Shown: positions 55,618-64,000 of the stretch, piece by piece
Position numbering within the stretch: the first letter of the stretch is position 1
How the letters are laid out: the number at the start of each line of letters is the position of its first letter
From: a virus
Reading direction: 5' to 3' (one strand)
Virus record (IMG/VR): IMGVR_UViG_3300045972_000112
Span: 1-64,000 of that record
Length of the DNA: 64,000 nucleotides
The notes under the pieces: generated by a model
What the model saw: the letters and a program-made list of their open reading frames with translations, nothing else
Databases searched by the model: none
Told to the model about the DNA's origin: nothing
Position numbers and translations under genes: made by a program

Positions 55618-57677
55618 ACGCCCTGACCGCGTCGCAGGTCGACTACGGTCGAGTTGACCTCACCTGGGACACCCCGGGCATCCCCTTCAACAAGATCCGC
55701 GTGGTCAAGGACAACAAGGGCTGGACTCATAGCCCTACCAGCGGAACAGTTCTCCTGGAATCCTCGATCCCCACGAACTCCGCATCGGACACGAAGGTCA
55801 TCCCGGGTGAGGTCGGCTACTACACACTATGGGTGGCTGCGTACCCGCCCGCCTGGGATGGATCCTCGTACTCCGAGGGGGCCCTGGTCCTGTACAACGG
55901 GGTCGTCTACCGCTGCCGCAGCAAGACCCTGGACTCCTCGGGCGTCACCCCCACCGACGCCTCGCGCGTCTTCGAGGTATGGACTGGTGACCTCAACTGG
56001 GTCATCGCTGGGCAGGCCTCCCTGCTGGCCACCGAGGACTTCGGATACCGCAGCCAGGTTTACGGCCTGATCCCAGACCCCTACCTTCCCGAGGACGACA
56101 GCCTAGAGAGGTTCGTCGGTGGATTCGGGTTCGGGTTCGACCAGATCCGTTCTCAGTACGGTCTTCTCGTTGACGTCAACAACGTCGACCGTCAGCACTC
56201 TGCCTGGACCAGGAACGCTGCCAGTCAGTACGGCGTGAAGCACCCGAACGTCAGCGACGTGCTGCTGCGTAACCAGTTGGCTCGCCAGGTGTCCCTGCTA
56301 TCCACCGACGGGACCTGGCCTGGTTTCCTCGACAGGATGCGTGCCTCTACCGGGCACAAGTTCAGCCTCCAGGGGACCGCCACGGAGTTGCTGCCGAACT
56401 CTGACGTCCGAGACTTCGGACGGTCCTACATCCCCAACTACAAGTCGGGGTACCCGTACAAGATCGGTGACCAGGTCGTCGCGGTCTACGGCGGAAACTT
56501 CCTGGTGTTCCAGGCGCAGGTGAACCTTCCCATCACTGCTCCCGACACGATTGGTGGAACCACCACCAGTGACTGGCTCAAGGTAACCAACCAGACCTCC
56601 AGCAGGCTGAACAACGCGCTGACCGGAGGTGTCGGGGTATGGGAGACCCTAGCCTCCACGTCTCCTAACAACGCCTGGTTGACCATGAAGCAGGGCGCGA
56701 CAATCTCCGGCGCGGTGGGATTCAACTACCTATCAGCAGCCAACTCCTCAGGAACCATGGAGACCGTCTTCGGACTGCGTGCGCTCACGATCAACGGAGT
56801 GACGCAGGGCCCTGCACTACTGGCCAACGCAGCGAAGTCTGCTGCCTACCTTCCTGAGGTCCTTCCCTGGGTCAGCACGTACGGCTACGCCGTGGGGGAC
56901 CAGGTTGTCTACGGTGGACTGCTGTTCCAGGCCCTGACAGCCAGCACCGGGGTACGTCCTCCGGACTCGAACAAGAGCACCACTGCCTGGTCCTGCAAGG
57001 GAACCTCCAGGAAGTCATACACGGCCTATGGGACGCTCTGGACATCCTCAAGCACGGATGTCTCAGCCAACATGGGTGTCGACGTCGTGGACGCCAATGG
57101 GTACCTCATGGGTCCCACCGGAGCCACGTACGCCAGGTATACCTACGACCAGATCCTCGACGGCTTCACCACCGATAACACCGGGGGTCTAACTTCCGTT
57201 GGCTCCTACACCTGGGCCGCGCTTCCGGGGACGGCTTCCACCTACTCGCAGGGACACAGTTACGCGTACGTGGATCCTAACTACTCCCAGCCGACCATCC
57301 GTGGTGCCTCCTTCGATGCGCCGTCTGCTGATGGGCAGGTCTTCCTGACCTTCGGACTGTCTCCCGCTACCGGTACCAACGGTCTGCTGTTCCGAGGAAA
57401 CTCTGGCCTCACGCAGTACCTGGTAGCCACACGCACGGCGCTGATCTCCTACAGCAGTGGTTCGATCACGACCCTTGCGACGTACTCGCAGAGCGTCGGG
57501 GACGGCGACAGGATCCAGGTCGCATACACCGGGCTTAACATCGTCGTCAGCGCGTACAAGGCACAGACCGACGCGGCCTACGCTGGACCGTCACTGATCA
57601 CGCTGTGCTCCTACACGCTCGGGTCCGGCGCGGTGGGTTCCTCGGGAACGAAGATCGGACTCTACGAGCATGCTTAG
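55614..57677 (+). CDS. Tail protein I-like with three carbohydrate-binding modules
   Basis: 687 aa. Residues about 135-270 look like a gpI-type wedge extension. Three CBM5/12-like modules are visible near residues 80-110 (YSEGALVLYNGVVYRCRS), 274-300 (YPYKIGDQVVAVYGGNF) and 418-460 (YGYAVGDQVVYGGLLFQAL). These small aromatic modules bind chitin-like or other glycans. A C-terminal LamG-like lobe follows. Probably links baseplate to host glycan. Confidence 0.75.
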   Translation: MNALTASQVDYGRVDLTWDTPGIPFNKIRVVKDNKGWTHSPTSGTVLLESSIPTNSASDTKVIPGEVGYYTLWVAAYPPAWDGSSYSEGALVLYNGVVYRCRSKTLDSSGVTPTDASRVFEVWTGDLNWVIAGQASLLATEDFGYRSQVYGLIPDPYLPEDDSLERFVGGFGFGFDQIRSQYGLLVDVNNVDRQHSAWTRNAASQYGVKHPNVSDVLLRNQLARQVSLLSTDGTWPGFLDRMRASTGHKFSLQGTATELLPNSDVRDFGRSYIPNYKSGYPYKIGDQVVAVYGGNFLVFQAQVNLPITAPDTIGGTTTSDWLKVTNQTSSRLNNALTGGVGVWETLASTSPNNAWLTMKQGATISGAVGFNYLSAANSSGTMETVFGLRALTINGVTQGPALLANAAKSAAYLPEVLPWVSTYGYAVGDQVVYGGLLFQALTASTGVRPPDSNKSTTAWSCKGTSRKSYTAYGTLWTSSSTDVSANMGVDVVDANGYLMGPTGATYARYTYDQILDGFTTDNTGGLTSVGSYTWAALPGTASTYSQGHSYAYVDPNYSQPTIRGASFDAPSADGQVFLTFGLSPATGTNGLLFRGNSGLTQYLVATRTALISYSSGSITTLATYSQSVGDGDRIQVAYTGLNIVVSAYKAQTDAAYAGPSLITLCSYTLGSGAVGSSGTKIGLYEHA

Positions 57678-57686
57678 GACTGAGTG

Positions 57687-58958
57687 ATGGCCGCACTATC
57701 GAGCACGGGGTACGCGCGTGGCAGCGGCTTCGCGTCGATCTTCCGGTACTCCGGAAGGAATCTGGCGAGTCTCGGGCTCGCCGCGTCCTCTGCCAGCGCG
57801 GCGCTGACGCGGTACCGACCAGCGGGTGGTGTCACGGACTTCGGGTGGGCCCCTCCAGGTGCTCCCGACCCCGCGATGCTCGGCGTGACGGTGACGGGCG
57901 GGCACACCGCGTACAGCACCGCCTCCAACGTCGCAGCCAACTCTCCGTACACCGAGGTCACCTTCCCTGAGGAGTACCGTCGCCCGGACGGTCAGATCCT
58001 CTGGAAGCGCGGGGACTACGCAGCCATCGTGGCCGAGTTTGACTACGTCCCCAACGGATACGTCGTGAGTGGGACGAACTTTAGCCTGCGACCGTACTCC
58101 GCTACCGACCCCGGAAACGTCATCCACGTAGAGCCGGACCGCTTCAACTTCGTCCCCGACTCCGGCTTCAATGACCAGGGCGTAGTCGCTGCCACTACCT
58201 CACTGGGGTTCGGGTACTCAGCCAGCACTGGTGGTGGCTCCTCGAACGTGGCAACGGCAACAACCTACGCGAAGAGCAGCACGTTCGGGCTTCGGTACAC
58301 ACAGGTGACCACGACCAGCATCGGTACGGACTACGTGCCGCTGACCGAGGGCGTGAAGATCACAGGACTACTGCCTCACGCAGGACAGTGGAACATCCTC
58401 AGCGCCTGGGTTCGCCACGTATCCAACGTCCCAACGGCGGGTGTCTACATCGAGGTCAGCGTAACCCCGGTGGGTGGCACCGCTGTGGTCACCCGGGGAT
58501 CCAGCACCGCGAAGCCTGATGACACCTATGTGGCTGCTGATGGGACTATCTGGAACAGGATCAGCGTCCCGTTCTTCGTACCCAACGGTGACTACAGCAG
58601 CGGAACCGCTGTCTTCGCGACAATCGGGCTGCGGCACATCACGCTGACAGCGGGCGTGATGCCCGTGTTCGACGTCGATGAGATCCTCGGGGAGCGCGGA
58701 GTCACCCTTCGCCCCTACTTCGGTCTCGACAAGAACGCGGACCCGGACGGATCTGGTGCCCTAGCCAGCGACTACTTCCGCGCTGCCAGCACCTCGACCT
58801 ACTGCGCCTACCTGGAGCACCGCACAGAGACGATCTCCAACCTGTCGCGGAACATCTCCCAGGAACTGCCCTGGTTCTCGACGGCTTCCTTCACGTATGT
58901 CGGTTACCCAAGCGACATCATCAATGCGACTCCGGTGACTGGTACGTTCGTGCTGTGA
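57687..58958 (+). CDS. Minor tail/fibre protein
   Basis: 423 aa. A short linker N-terminus, then two beta-sandwich regions, one with SVTPVGGTAVVTRGSS and FDVDEILGERG as in carbohydrate-binding jelly rolls. GTG 57684 is an alternative start. Completes the tail cluster. Confidence 0.6.
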   Translation: MAALSSTGYARGSGFASIFRYSGRNLASLGLAASSASAALTRYRPAGGVTDFGWAPPGAPDPAMLGVTVTGGHTAYSTASNVAANSPYTEVTFPEEYRRPDGQILWKRGDYAAIVAEFDYVPNGYVVSGTNFSLRPYSATDPGNVIHVEPDRFNFVPDSGFNDQGVVAATTSLGFGYSASTGGGSSNVATATTYAKSSTFGLRYTQVTTTSIGTDYVPLTEGVKITGLLPHAGQWNILSAWVRHVSNVPTAGVYIEVSVTPVGGTAVVTRGSSTAKPDDTYVAADGTIWNRISVPFFVPNGDYSSGTAVFATIGLRHITLTAGVMPVFDVDEILGERGVTLRPYFGLDKNADPDGSGALASDYFRAASTSTYCAYLEHRTETISNLSRNISQELPWFSTASFTYVGYPSDIINATPVTGTFVL

Positions 58959-59248
58959 TCCTCCACCTGGTGCTCTGCTCCCTGGCCGTCTTCTGGCTCT
59001 GGGAGGTCCTGCTGTCCTGGGTACCGGTCACCTCCGCGCTACGCGCCTTCCTGGTGGCTGGTCTGGGCTACTGGGCCTACGCCTACTGGCCGGACTCGGT
59101 CCTCGCTGCGCTCAGCATCGCGACAGCCGTAGGTCTGCTGCACCGGTACGCCGTCGGGGGAGACCCTGACCTCGTGGAACTCCGACTCCCGAGGCGTTCG
59201 AAGTCGTACCCGCCTGGTGTAGGCAACCGGATTCCGGATCTCCCCTAA
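58955..59248 (+). CDS. Multi-pass membrane protein, holin candidate
   Basis: 97 aa. Two or three hydrophobic segments (LHLVLCSLAVFWLWEVLLSW, ALRAFLVAGLGYWAYAYW, VLAALSIATAVGLL) and a charged tail with basic end, the look of a class I/II holin. Position after the tail genes fits a lysis function. No endolysin lies next to it. Confidence 0.55.
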   Translation: MILHLVLCSLAVFWLWEVLLSWVPVTSALRAFLVAGLGYWAYAYWPDSVLAALSIATAVGLLHRYAVGGDPDLVELRLPRRSKSYPPGVGNRIPDLP

Positions 59249-59343
59249 TTCGGGAAACCGAAGAAGCGATTAAGTCAGTCGCTTGCGGTAGGCTCTGGGT
59301 CGGCGGGAGGTCCGCCATTCCACCCACCCATGGGAGCACCACT
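59249..59343. promoter_or_regulatory. Control gap before AT-hook gene
   Basis: AGAAGCGATT at 59262-59271 (same as 6221 and 8328) and a partly inverted CGCTTGCGG nearby. -10-like GGTAGGCT. The gene start is TTG 59344 behind GGGAGCACC. Confidence 0.45.
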
Positions 59344-60447
59344 TTGAGTACCTCATCCATCGCGCTCGCGTTCGCGGGCCCTGGCGCGGTCACCCAGGAC
59401 AACGTCCGTGACCTTCTGAACGACTTCCTCGGCTTCGAGGGGGAGGACGCCGACGGCTTCCCGGTCCCCCCGGAGGATCGGGAGATCACCCTCATCATCG
59501 CCCTCACGGGTGACGAGGAGGAGGGCGACGGGATCCAGGAGGTCGTCGACTACACCGAGTACACCGACTGGCCCTTCATCGCCGTCGTCCCCAAGGGCGT
59601 CAAGATCAAGGACGCCAACGAGGTCGTCGAGGCGACAGCCACCTTCGGGATTCATGCCACCCTCCTCAACGCGCTCTCCGAGGCTGACGCCGACGAGAAG
59701 TACGTCGTGGCCCTCTGGGGCGAGGAGGAGATCACCGAGGATGACCCACGTGAGACCCTGCTCGATCTGGCCACGGCTGCCGGGTTCACCGTCAAGGATC
59801 TGACCGCAGGACTCGACGACGTCGTGTTCGATACCAGCAGCGACGAGCCCGTCGAGCCGGACCCTGAGCCCGAGCCGGAGGCCCCGAAGACCCGGGGGCG
59901 TCGAGGCAAGAAGGTCGAGCCCCTGGAGGAGGTCGAGGAGCCCCTCACCGAGGCCGCTGCCGAGCCCGCAGGTGACACCCTTGAGGAGCAGGTGGCCCGT
60001 GCCGCCAAGCCCGCCAAGAAGGCTCAGGTCGTCTCGGAGTCCTTCGACCTGACCGGCACGCTCGCGGTCCTCCAGAAGGTCTACACGCCGCTCCGGCTGG
60101 CCGACGAGATGCGTGCGGCTGCCAGCCTCACCGAGATCCAGTACGGGCCTCTCACAGCGCTCGTGAAGGGCGAGATCGACCGCCTCGCGGGACTGGCCAC
60201 GGAGTTCGTGGAGGTCCCGGAGGAGCCCGCACAGCCCCAGGTGGAGGCACCTGCTGCCGAGGAGCCCAAGCGTCGCGTCGGTCGTCCCCGCAAGGACCCG
60301 GACTCCGAGGACATGGTGACCCTCATCGACTACGAGGACGGCACGTTCAGCGTCGCGGGTCGAGGTCGTCCCCGCAAGGACGAGGTCCGCAAGCAGGTCA
60401 CGAAGGCCGAGTTCGAGGCACTCAAGAAGGCCGGGAAGATCGAGTAG
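59344..60447 (+). CDS. Acidic AT-hook protein
   Basis: 367 aa from TTG. Residues about 1-160 form an alpha/beta domain (TLIIALTGDEEEGDGIQ, FIAVVPKGVKIKDANEV). Then acidic Pro-rich linkers with AT-hook-like RGRRGKK (about 183), VGRPRK (about 314) and GRGRPRK (about 340). AT hooks bind the minor groove of AT-rich DNA, so this may work with the Lsr2-like protein or counter silencing. Confidence 0.6.
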   Translation: MSTSSIALAFAGPGAVTQDNVRDLLNDFLGFEGEDADGFPVPPEDREITLIIALTGDEEEGDGIQEVVDYTEYTDWPFIAVVPKGVKIKDANEVVEATATFGIHATLLNALSEADADEKYVVALWGEEEITEDDPRETLLDLATAAGFTVKDLTAGLDDVVFDTSSDEPVEPDPEPEPEAPKTRGRRGKKVEPLEEVEEPLTEAAAEPAGDTLEEQVARAAKPAKKAQVVSESFDLTGTLAVLQKVYTPLRLADEMRAAASLTEIQYGPLTALVKGEIDRLAGLATEFVEVPEEPAQPQVEAPAAEEPKRRVGRPRKDPDSEDMVTLIDYEDGTFSVAGRGRPRKDEVRKQVTKAEFEALKKAGKIE

Positions 60448-60455
60448 CAAGTAGC

Positions 60456-60505
60456 GAGGGCCCCTCCCCCCGGGACCGAAGTCAACCAGCCGGGGAGGGG
60501 CCCTC
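60456..60505 (+). terminator. Strong terminator-like hairpin
   Basis: GAGGGCCCCTCCCC/GGGGAGGGGCCCTC, 14 perfect pairs, 22-base loop, just after the AT-hook gene. Few T follow. Confidence 0.65.
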
Positions 60506-60592
60506 ACCGGCTACCGAGGCCCACCACAAACCTCTCGAACCGGCGCAACGCAAGAGTACTACAGGAATCAACTCACCACTAAGCGGGACATG

Positions 60593-61540
60593 ATGCTTGA
60601 AGCAGACGTTATCCGGATCGAGCGGAGCAACCCCTCGGTCTCCATCCCTATCGCCACACTCCAGGACGGAAGGCTCTCCTTCCGGGCCCGAGGAGTGCTC
60701 GTCTTCCTGCTCTCCCAGCCCTCTGTGGAGGTCTCCACAGCCGACCTCTGGGCCTTCTCTCCGGAAGGTATGGGGGAGGGTCGGGACAAGATCCGGGAGG
60801 CTCTGAACGAGTTGAAGGAGGCTGGTTACCTGACCCAGACGAGGGAGTCCAGGCCCGACGAGCGTGGCGTCAAGAAGTGGTTCACGATATCGACAGTGTC
60901 CGATACGCGGATTGACTCCCGAGCCCTGACTCCGGATACCGAATATTCAGGGGGTTCTGGGAATTCTCCCGAGCCCTGGACGTCCAGGGCCTCTACTAAC
61001 CAGTTACTAGTAACAAGTACTGGTAGTCCAATCAGCCATCCTTCGGATGAACGATTGACGGGCGTGACCGCCCGACGGGAGTCTCGACTGAGTCGACGTG
61101 AGCGTGCCCTACTCGAACAGCGGGAGCAGGACGCACAGGACCCGTCGAAGTTCATCGACCCGGACGAGCACGAGGACCCGGACCCAGTCGACATCGAGGC
61201 TCGGCGCGAGGAGATCACCCGGCGTCGCCGGACCCGGAGCGTGGGACCGGCTGAGAACCTGGCCCGCTCGTTCGAGTCACAGGCGGTCGAGACCAAGGTC
61301 CCCGGCCCGTTCAACCGGGCGGCACTGGCGAGCCAGATCGCGTCCTGGCGTCGCAGCGGTGTCAGCGACGACGTGATCAGGACCATGATCGAGATCTACT
61401 GGAGCCCGGGCTTCCGGCGCAGCGAGTCCGTCCCCGCCTGGCAGGACTTCCTGGCCCAGCGAGGAGCCCTCACCGACCAGGGTTCTCGGGCAGCCGAGAT
61501 CATCGAGCAGGATAGCCGACCCGACACGTACTGGGCATGA
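60593..61540 (+). CDS. Winged-helix replication-type protein
   Basis: 315 aa (an extra Met codon lies at 60590). Residues about 1-100 form a winged helix (LSFRARGVLVFLLSQP, REALNELKEAGYLTQT), as in phage replication initiators of the DnaD/RepA kind. A disordered charged middle and a C-terminal helical domain follow (IASWRRSGVSDDVIRTMIEI). Upstream of the DnaC-like loader, so probably origin or helicase recruitment. Confidence 0.65.
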   Translation: MLEADVIRIERSNPSVSIPIATLQDGRLSFRARGVLVFLLSQPSVEVSTADLWAFSPEGMGEGRDKIREALNELKEAGYLTQTRESRPDERGVKKWFTISTVSDTRIDSRALTPDTEYSGGSGNSPEPWTSRASTNQLLVTSTGSPISHPSDERLTGVTARRESRLSRRERALLEQREQDAQDPSKFIDPDEHEDPDPVDIEARREEITRRRRTRSVGPAENLARSFESQAVETKVPGPFNRAALASQIASWRRSGVSDDVIRTMIEIYWSPGFRRSESVPAWQDFLAQRGALTDQGSRAAEIIEQDSRPDTYWA

Positions 61541-61606
61541 GCCCGGGAGTCGTGATACGGTTCCCAACTGTCACCACACAGAAGCGCTTCACCACGAGGA
61601 GAGACC

Positions 61607-61885
61607 ATGGCATTCGAGTTCGATGAGCGGGACAAGCAGGACATCGAGACCACGATCTTCACGGCCATCGGTGCCGCCAGCACCTGCTGGGAGTCCTTGT
61701 GGGAGGCCGGGGTGTTCGATAGCGACCGCGCCAAGGAGATCGGGGACGCACTTCATACCGAGTTCCAGGCCTACGTCCGTCAGCACGAGGTCGCTGCCCG
61801 ACAGGCCATGGAGCAGGCCACCCACTACCGCGCCCTGTGGGAGATGGAGAAGGCCTCTCACCTGCCGACTGCGAGCCGGGTATGA
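61607..61885 (+). CDS. Hypothetical helical protein
   Basis: 92 aa, helical and acidic, with one Cys. AGGAGAG Shine-Dalgarno and GAAGCG 20 bases upstream. Contains an in-frame CTTCATAC. Coupled to the helicase loader by an ATGA overlap. Function unknown. Confidence 0.55.
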   Translation: MAFEFDERDKQDIETTIFTAIGAASTCWESLWEAGVFDSDRAKEIGDALHTEFQAYVRQHEVAARQAMEQATHYRALWEMEKASHLPTASRV

Positions 61886-62523
61886 CCACCGATCCCCGCG
61901 TCGACCTGCTCCGGTACCGGGAGTTCCAACTCCCCACGAAGTACTACCGGGCCCCGGATGGGTACCACCTCTCGCCCAAGGCGAAGGGCTTCGTGCTCAA
62001 CCTGCACGACCGACTGGTGACGCCCAGCCGACCTCTCGACAAGTGGCCGGTCGACCCGTCCACTGTGGGCAAGGGCGTCGTATGGGTGGGTCCTCCTGGT
62101 CGTGGCAAGACCACCGAGGCGGTGGAGACCCTCAAGTCGGTCTACCACACCTACTCGATCCCGGTCTTCTTCGTCGCGTTCGCTGACTACATCAGCCTTC
62201 GCAAGGAGCAGTGGGGCATCGAGGACCGTCCCGAGATGGCCGAGCGCTGGTCGGAGATCCAGACCATCCGAGACAAGGTTCTCGGTTCCCCGGTCCTCCT
62301 GCTCGACGACGTCGGCAAGGAGCACGACGGTCGCTCGCGTTTCGCGGCGGCGGAGTTGGACTCCCTGCTGCGCGAGAGGCACCGCGCTGCCCGACCCACC
62401 CTTCTCACCACCAATCTTCCTCGGAACGAGTGGGGCAGGGCCTACAACCCATCCATGGGCTCGTTCGTCAATGAGGCCTTCGACTGGATCATCATGAACG
62501 GAAAGGACCACCGCAGTGAGTGA
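61882..62523 (+). CDS. DnaC-like helicase loader (AAA+ ATPase)
   Basis: 213 aa. Walker A GPPGRGKTT near residue 75, Walker B VLLLDDVGKEH near 142, sensor 1 LLTTNLP near 177. The order and length match DnaC/IstB-type loaders, which open the replicative helicase ring onto DNA. It lies just upstream of the DnaB-like gene. Confidence 0.85.
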   Translation: MTTDPRVDLLRYREFQLPTKYYRAPDGYHLSPKAKGFVLNLHDRLVTPSRPLDKWPVDPSTVGKGVVWVGPPGRGKTTEAVETLKSVYHTYSIPVFFVAFADYISLRKEQWGIEDRPEMAERWSEIQTIRDKVLGSPVLLLDDVGKEHDGRSRFAAAELDSLLRERHRAARPTLLTTNLPRNEWGRAYNPSMGSFVNEAFDWIIMNGKDHRSE

Positions 62524-62779
62524 CCGCCAGCACGTTCGCTTCCATACCGGGTTCTCTGCCACGGAACTCCCGGTGATCGACATCGACACCGCCATCGAGC
62601 ATGCAGTTCGCCGCGTCGTAAGCCAGATGGCTGAACTGGGATTCTCTCCCGTCATGTTCCAGCACCCCGAGGTCGAGTTCAGGCCGTACGCCGAGAACCA
62701 TTCCTACGCCTACCTGGTATCCCTGGTGGGTTACTCGAATCATGGCAGGCTCGCACTCAGGGAGCCGATCCACGTATGA
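62516..62779 (+). CDS. Hypothetical small protein
   Basis: 87 aa, GTG overlapping the loader's end by 8 bases. Helix around DTAIEHAVRRVVSQMAELG, then strands. Function unknown; co-translated with replication genes. Confidence 0.55.
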   Translation: MSDRQHVRFHTGFSATELPVIDIDTAIEHAVRRVVSQMAELGFSPVMFQHPEVEFRPYAENHSYAYLVSLVGYSNHGRLALREPIHV

Positions 62780-63225
62780 GGGGCGGGGACATCAGCGCAA
62801 CCGTGAGTCCCCGTTTCGTCGTCGTGTTCGAGGACCTGCTCGGCTTCCCTCCGAAGGAGCCGGTTCATACCAGGACCCGTCTGGGTCGCAAGGTGGATCA
62901 CTCGAACGACGCACGCTACTGGGAGATCAACGACCAACTGGCGCGCAGCATCTGGGACGTGGTGTCCCGCTACGACTACAGCGTGGACGTCGTGACCTTC
63001 ATCGACCCCGAGTTCGCTGACCAGATCCGCGAGCGACTGGACGACGAGCGCCTTCCCGTGGGACGGGTCTGGTTCGAGCAGCCACACCAGTTGGCTCGAC
63101 GACTCGCCTACTCACCTGACATCGCTGGTGTCTTCTTCGCCAGCCCCGAGTACCGCTTCACCTTCGGTAGCAAGGGCTACCCGGTTGACGTCGCGTCCTC
63201 CAACCTGATGGGAGCCCTGCGCTAG
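62776..63225 (+). CDS. Hypothetical replication-region protein
   Basis: 149 aa. Strand-helix pattern with VDVVTFIDPEFADQIRERLD and a hydrophobic VVVFEDLLGFP start, as in small HAD-like or Rossmann proteins that recur in phage replication clusters. No catalytic motif complete enough to name. Its stop is adjacent to the helicase ATG. Confidence 0.5.
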   Translation: MRGGDISATVSPRFVVVFEDLLGFPPKEPVHTRTRLGRKVDHSNDARYWEINDQLARSIWDVVSRYDYSVDVVTFIDPEFADQIRERLDDERLPVGRVWFEQPHQLARRLAYSPDIAGVFFASPEYRFTFGSKGYPVDVASSNLMGALR

Positions 63226-64000
63226 ATGGACATCGACCGCCTCTTGGTATCCCGCATCATCCAGGACCAGTCGCTCACGGCTGTCGCTGAGGCTGCGATC
63301 ACCCCGAAGTTCTTCCGGGACGCGGAGTCCCGCTCCGTCTTCAAGGCGATCCTCGCGCATCACACGAAGCATGGTGCTGTGCCCAGCCTCGGAGCCATCC
63401 GACTGGACCACCCCACCTACAACTTCGTGAAGTGCTCGGACCCGATGTCCTTCCTGATCGACGAGATCCGGGAGAGGCACAAGTTCGCGCTGCTCGAAGA
63501 CGCGCTGGCGGAGGCAGCCGATACCTTCAACGAGGCCTCGTCCTCAGAGATCATGAACATCCTCCAGTCGGCCCTCAACAACGTGCATGCGGATGCACCG
63601 AGCACCCGCGACACCGACATCACGCTGACCGGCATGGAGCGACTGGCCCGATACCTGGAGCGCAAGGAGAACCCGGACAGCATGCTCGGGATCCCCACCG
63701 GGTTCAGCACCATCGACAAGGCAACCCAGGGGATCCAGAAGGAGCAACTCATCACCCTGGTGGGTCCTCCGAAGGCTGGCAAGACGACCCTCATGCTGCT
63801 GGTCGCCATCGCCGCGTGGCTCCAGGGATACAAGCCGCTGTTCTTCACGTTCGAGATGAGCACCGACGAACTGACCGAGCGACTCGACGCGTTCCGGTCC
63901 GGCATCAGCGCCTCCCGGCTCCGCAACGCCACCTTCACGAAGGAGGAGGAGGCACGCCTGGCCAAGCATCTTCGCGCCATCGATGCCATGCACTCCTTCA
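63226..64000 (+). CDS. dnaB: DnaB-like replicative helicase, truncated by window end
   Basis: First 258 residues. An N-terminal helical domain (residues about 1-120, AITPKFFRDAESRSVF, VPSLGAI) is followed by the RecA core: IPTGFSTIDKATQGIQ, Walker A LVGPPKAGKTTLM near residue 178, and FFTFEMSTDELTERL near 206. It unwinds the fork in phage replication. The rest lies outside the window. Confidence 0.9.
   Translation, partial: MDIDRLLVSRIIQDQSLTAVAEAAITPKFFRDAESRSVFKAILAHHTKHGAVPSLGAIRLDHPTYNFVKCSDPMSFLIDEIRERHKFALLEDALAEAADTFNEASSSEIMNILQSALNNVHADAPSTRDTDITLTGMERLARYLERKENPDSMLGIPTGFSTIDKATQGIQKEQLITLVGPPKAGKTTLMLLVAIAAWLQGYKPLFFTFEMSTDELTERLDAFRSGISASRLRNATFTKEEEARLAKHLRAIDAMHSF

Noticed and set aside
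59353-60507. Minus-strand 384-residue ORF over the AT-hook gene
   Set aside because: Leu/Arg/Gly-rich shadow of Asp/Glu-rich codons; the plus frame has the AT-hook motifs and start signals.

Overview
The window is part of a large dsDNA tailed phage with a contractile tail (tail sheath, tube, gp25-like and J-like baseplate proteins). The host is probably an actinobacterium: coding GC is high, GTG starts are frequent, an Lsr2-type DNA-bridging protein is encoded, and the tail carries NlpC/P60, GH16 and carbohydrate-binding domains. This is inference from content, since no database was searched. The window is open on the right, where the replicative helicase gene runs off the end.

Layout. 0-7.8 kb: a tightly coupled rightward operon set of small proteins (many ATGA/GTGA overlaps, many mini zinc ribbons), with an HslV/proteasome-like Ntn hydrolase and an Lsr2-like protein. 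7.8-8.2 kb: a short convergent minus-strand gene and a control region. 8.2-13.6 kb: an RNA-gene array of 24 tRNAs that together cover all 20 amino acids, plus one tmRNA, broken tRNA pieces, hairpins in the spacers, and three protein genes (an S-adenosylmethionine-decarboxylase-like enzyme, a membrane-anchored Pro/Thr-rich protein, and a minus-strand HNH endonuclease). 13.6-24.5 kb: accessory genes (permuted NlpC/P60 hydrolase, minus-strand serine integrase and ParB-like gene, Mre11-like phosphoesterase, MazG-like pyrophosphohydrolase, HicA-like protein, KTSC protein, and a second zinc-ribbon block duplicated from the left end). 24.6-59.2 kb: terminase, a depolymerase/fibre block (GH16, two collagen-like fibres, glycosyltransferase, zincin-bearing tail protein), portal (frameshifted as read here), scaffold, major capsid, head-tail genes, sheath, tube, tail chaperone with a probable +1 frameshift, tape measure with two wall hydrolase domains, and baseplate. 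59.3-64 kb: AT-hook protein, winged-helix replication-type protein, DnaC-like loader and DnaB-like helicase.

How it fits together: the left small-gene region and the accessory blocks look like early, host-takeover modules. The tRNA/tmRNA array, the Ntn protease and the decarboxylase point to extensive rewiring of translation, proteolysis and possibly polyamine metabolism. The middle is a canonical late region and the right end starts DNA replication. The integrase on the opposite strand, with its own control region, leaves a temperate or formerly temperate life style possible.

Most notable for follow-up: the full 20-amino-acid tRNA set with only C74 of the CCA encoded in every tRNA; a tRNA-Asn with a Ser-like long variable arm; leucine tRNAs without one; a permuted-order pair of tRNA halves; the SpeD-like and HslV-like enzymes; the HETGH metalloprotease-like tail protein; and the portal reading-frame break beside an endonuclease VII gene.
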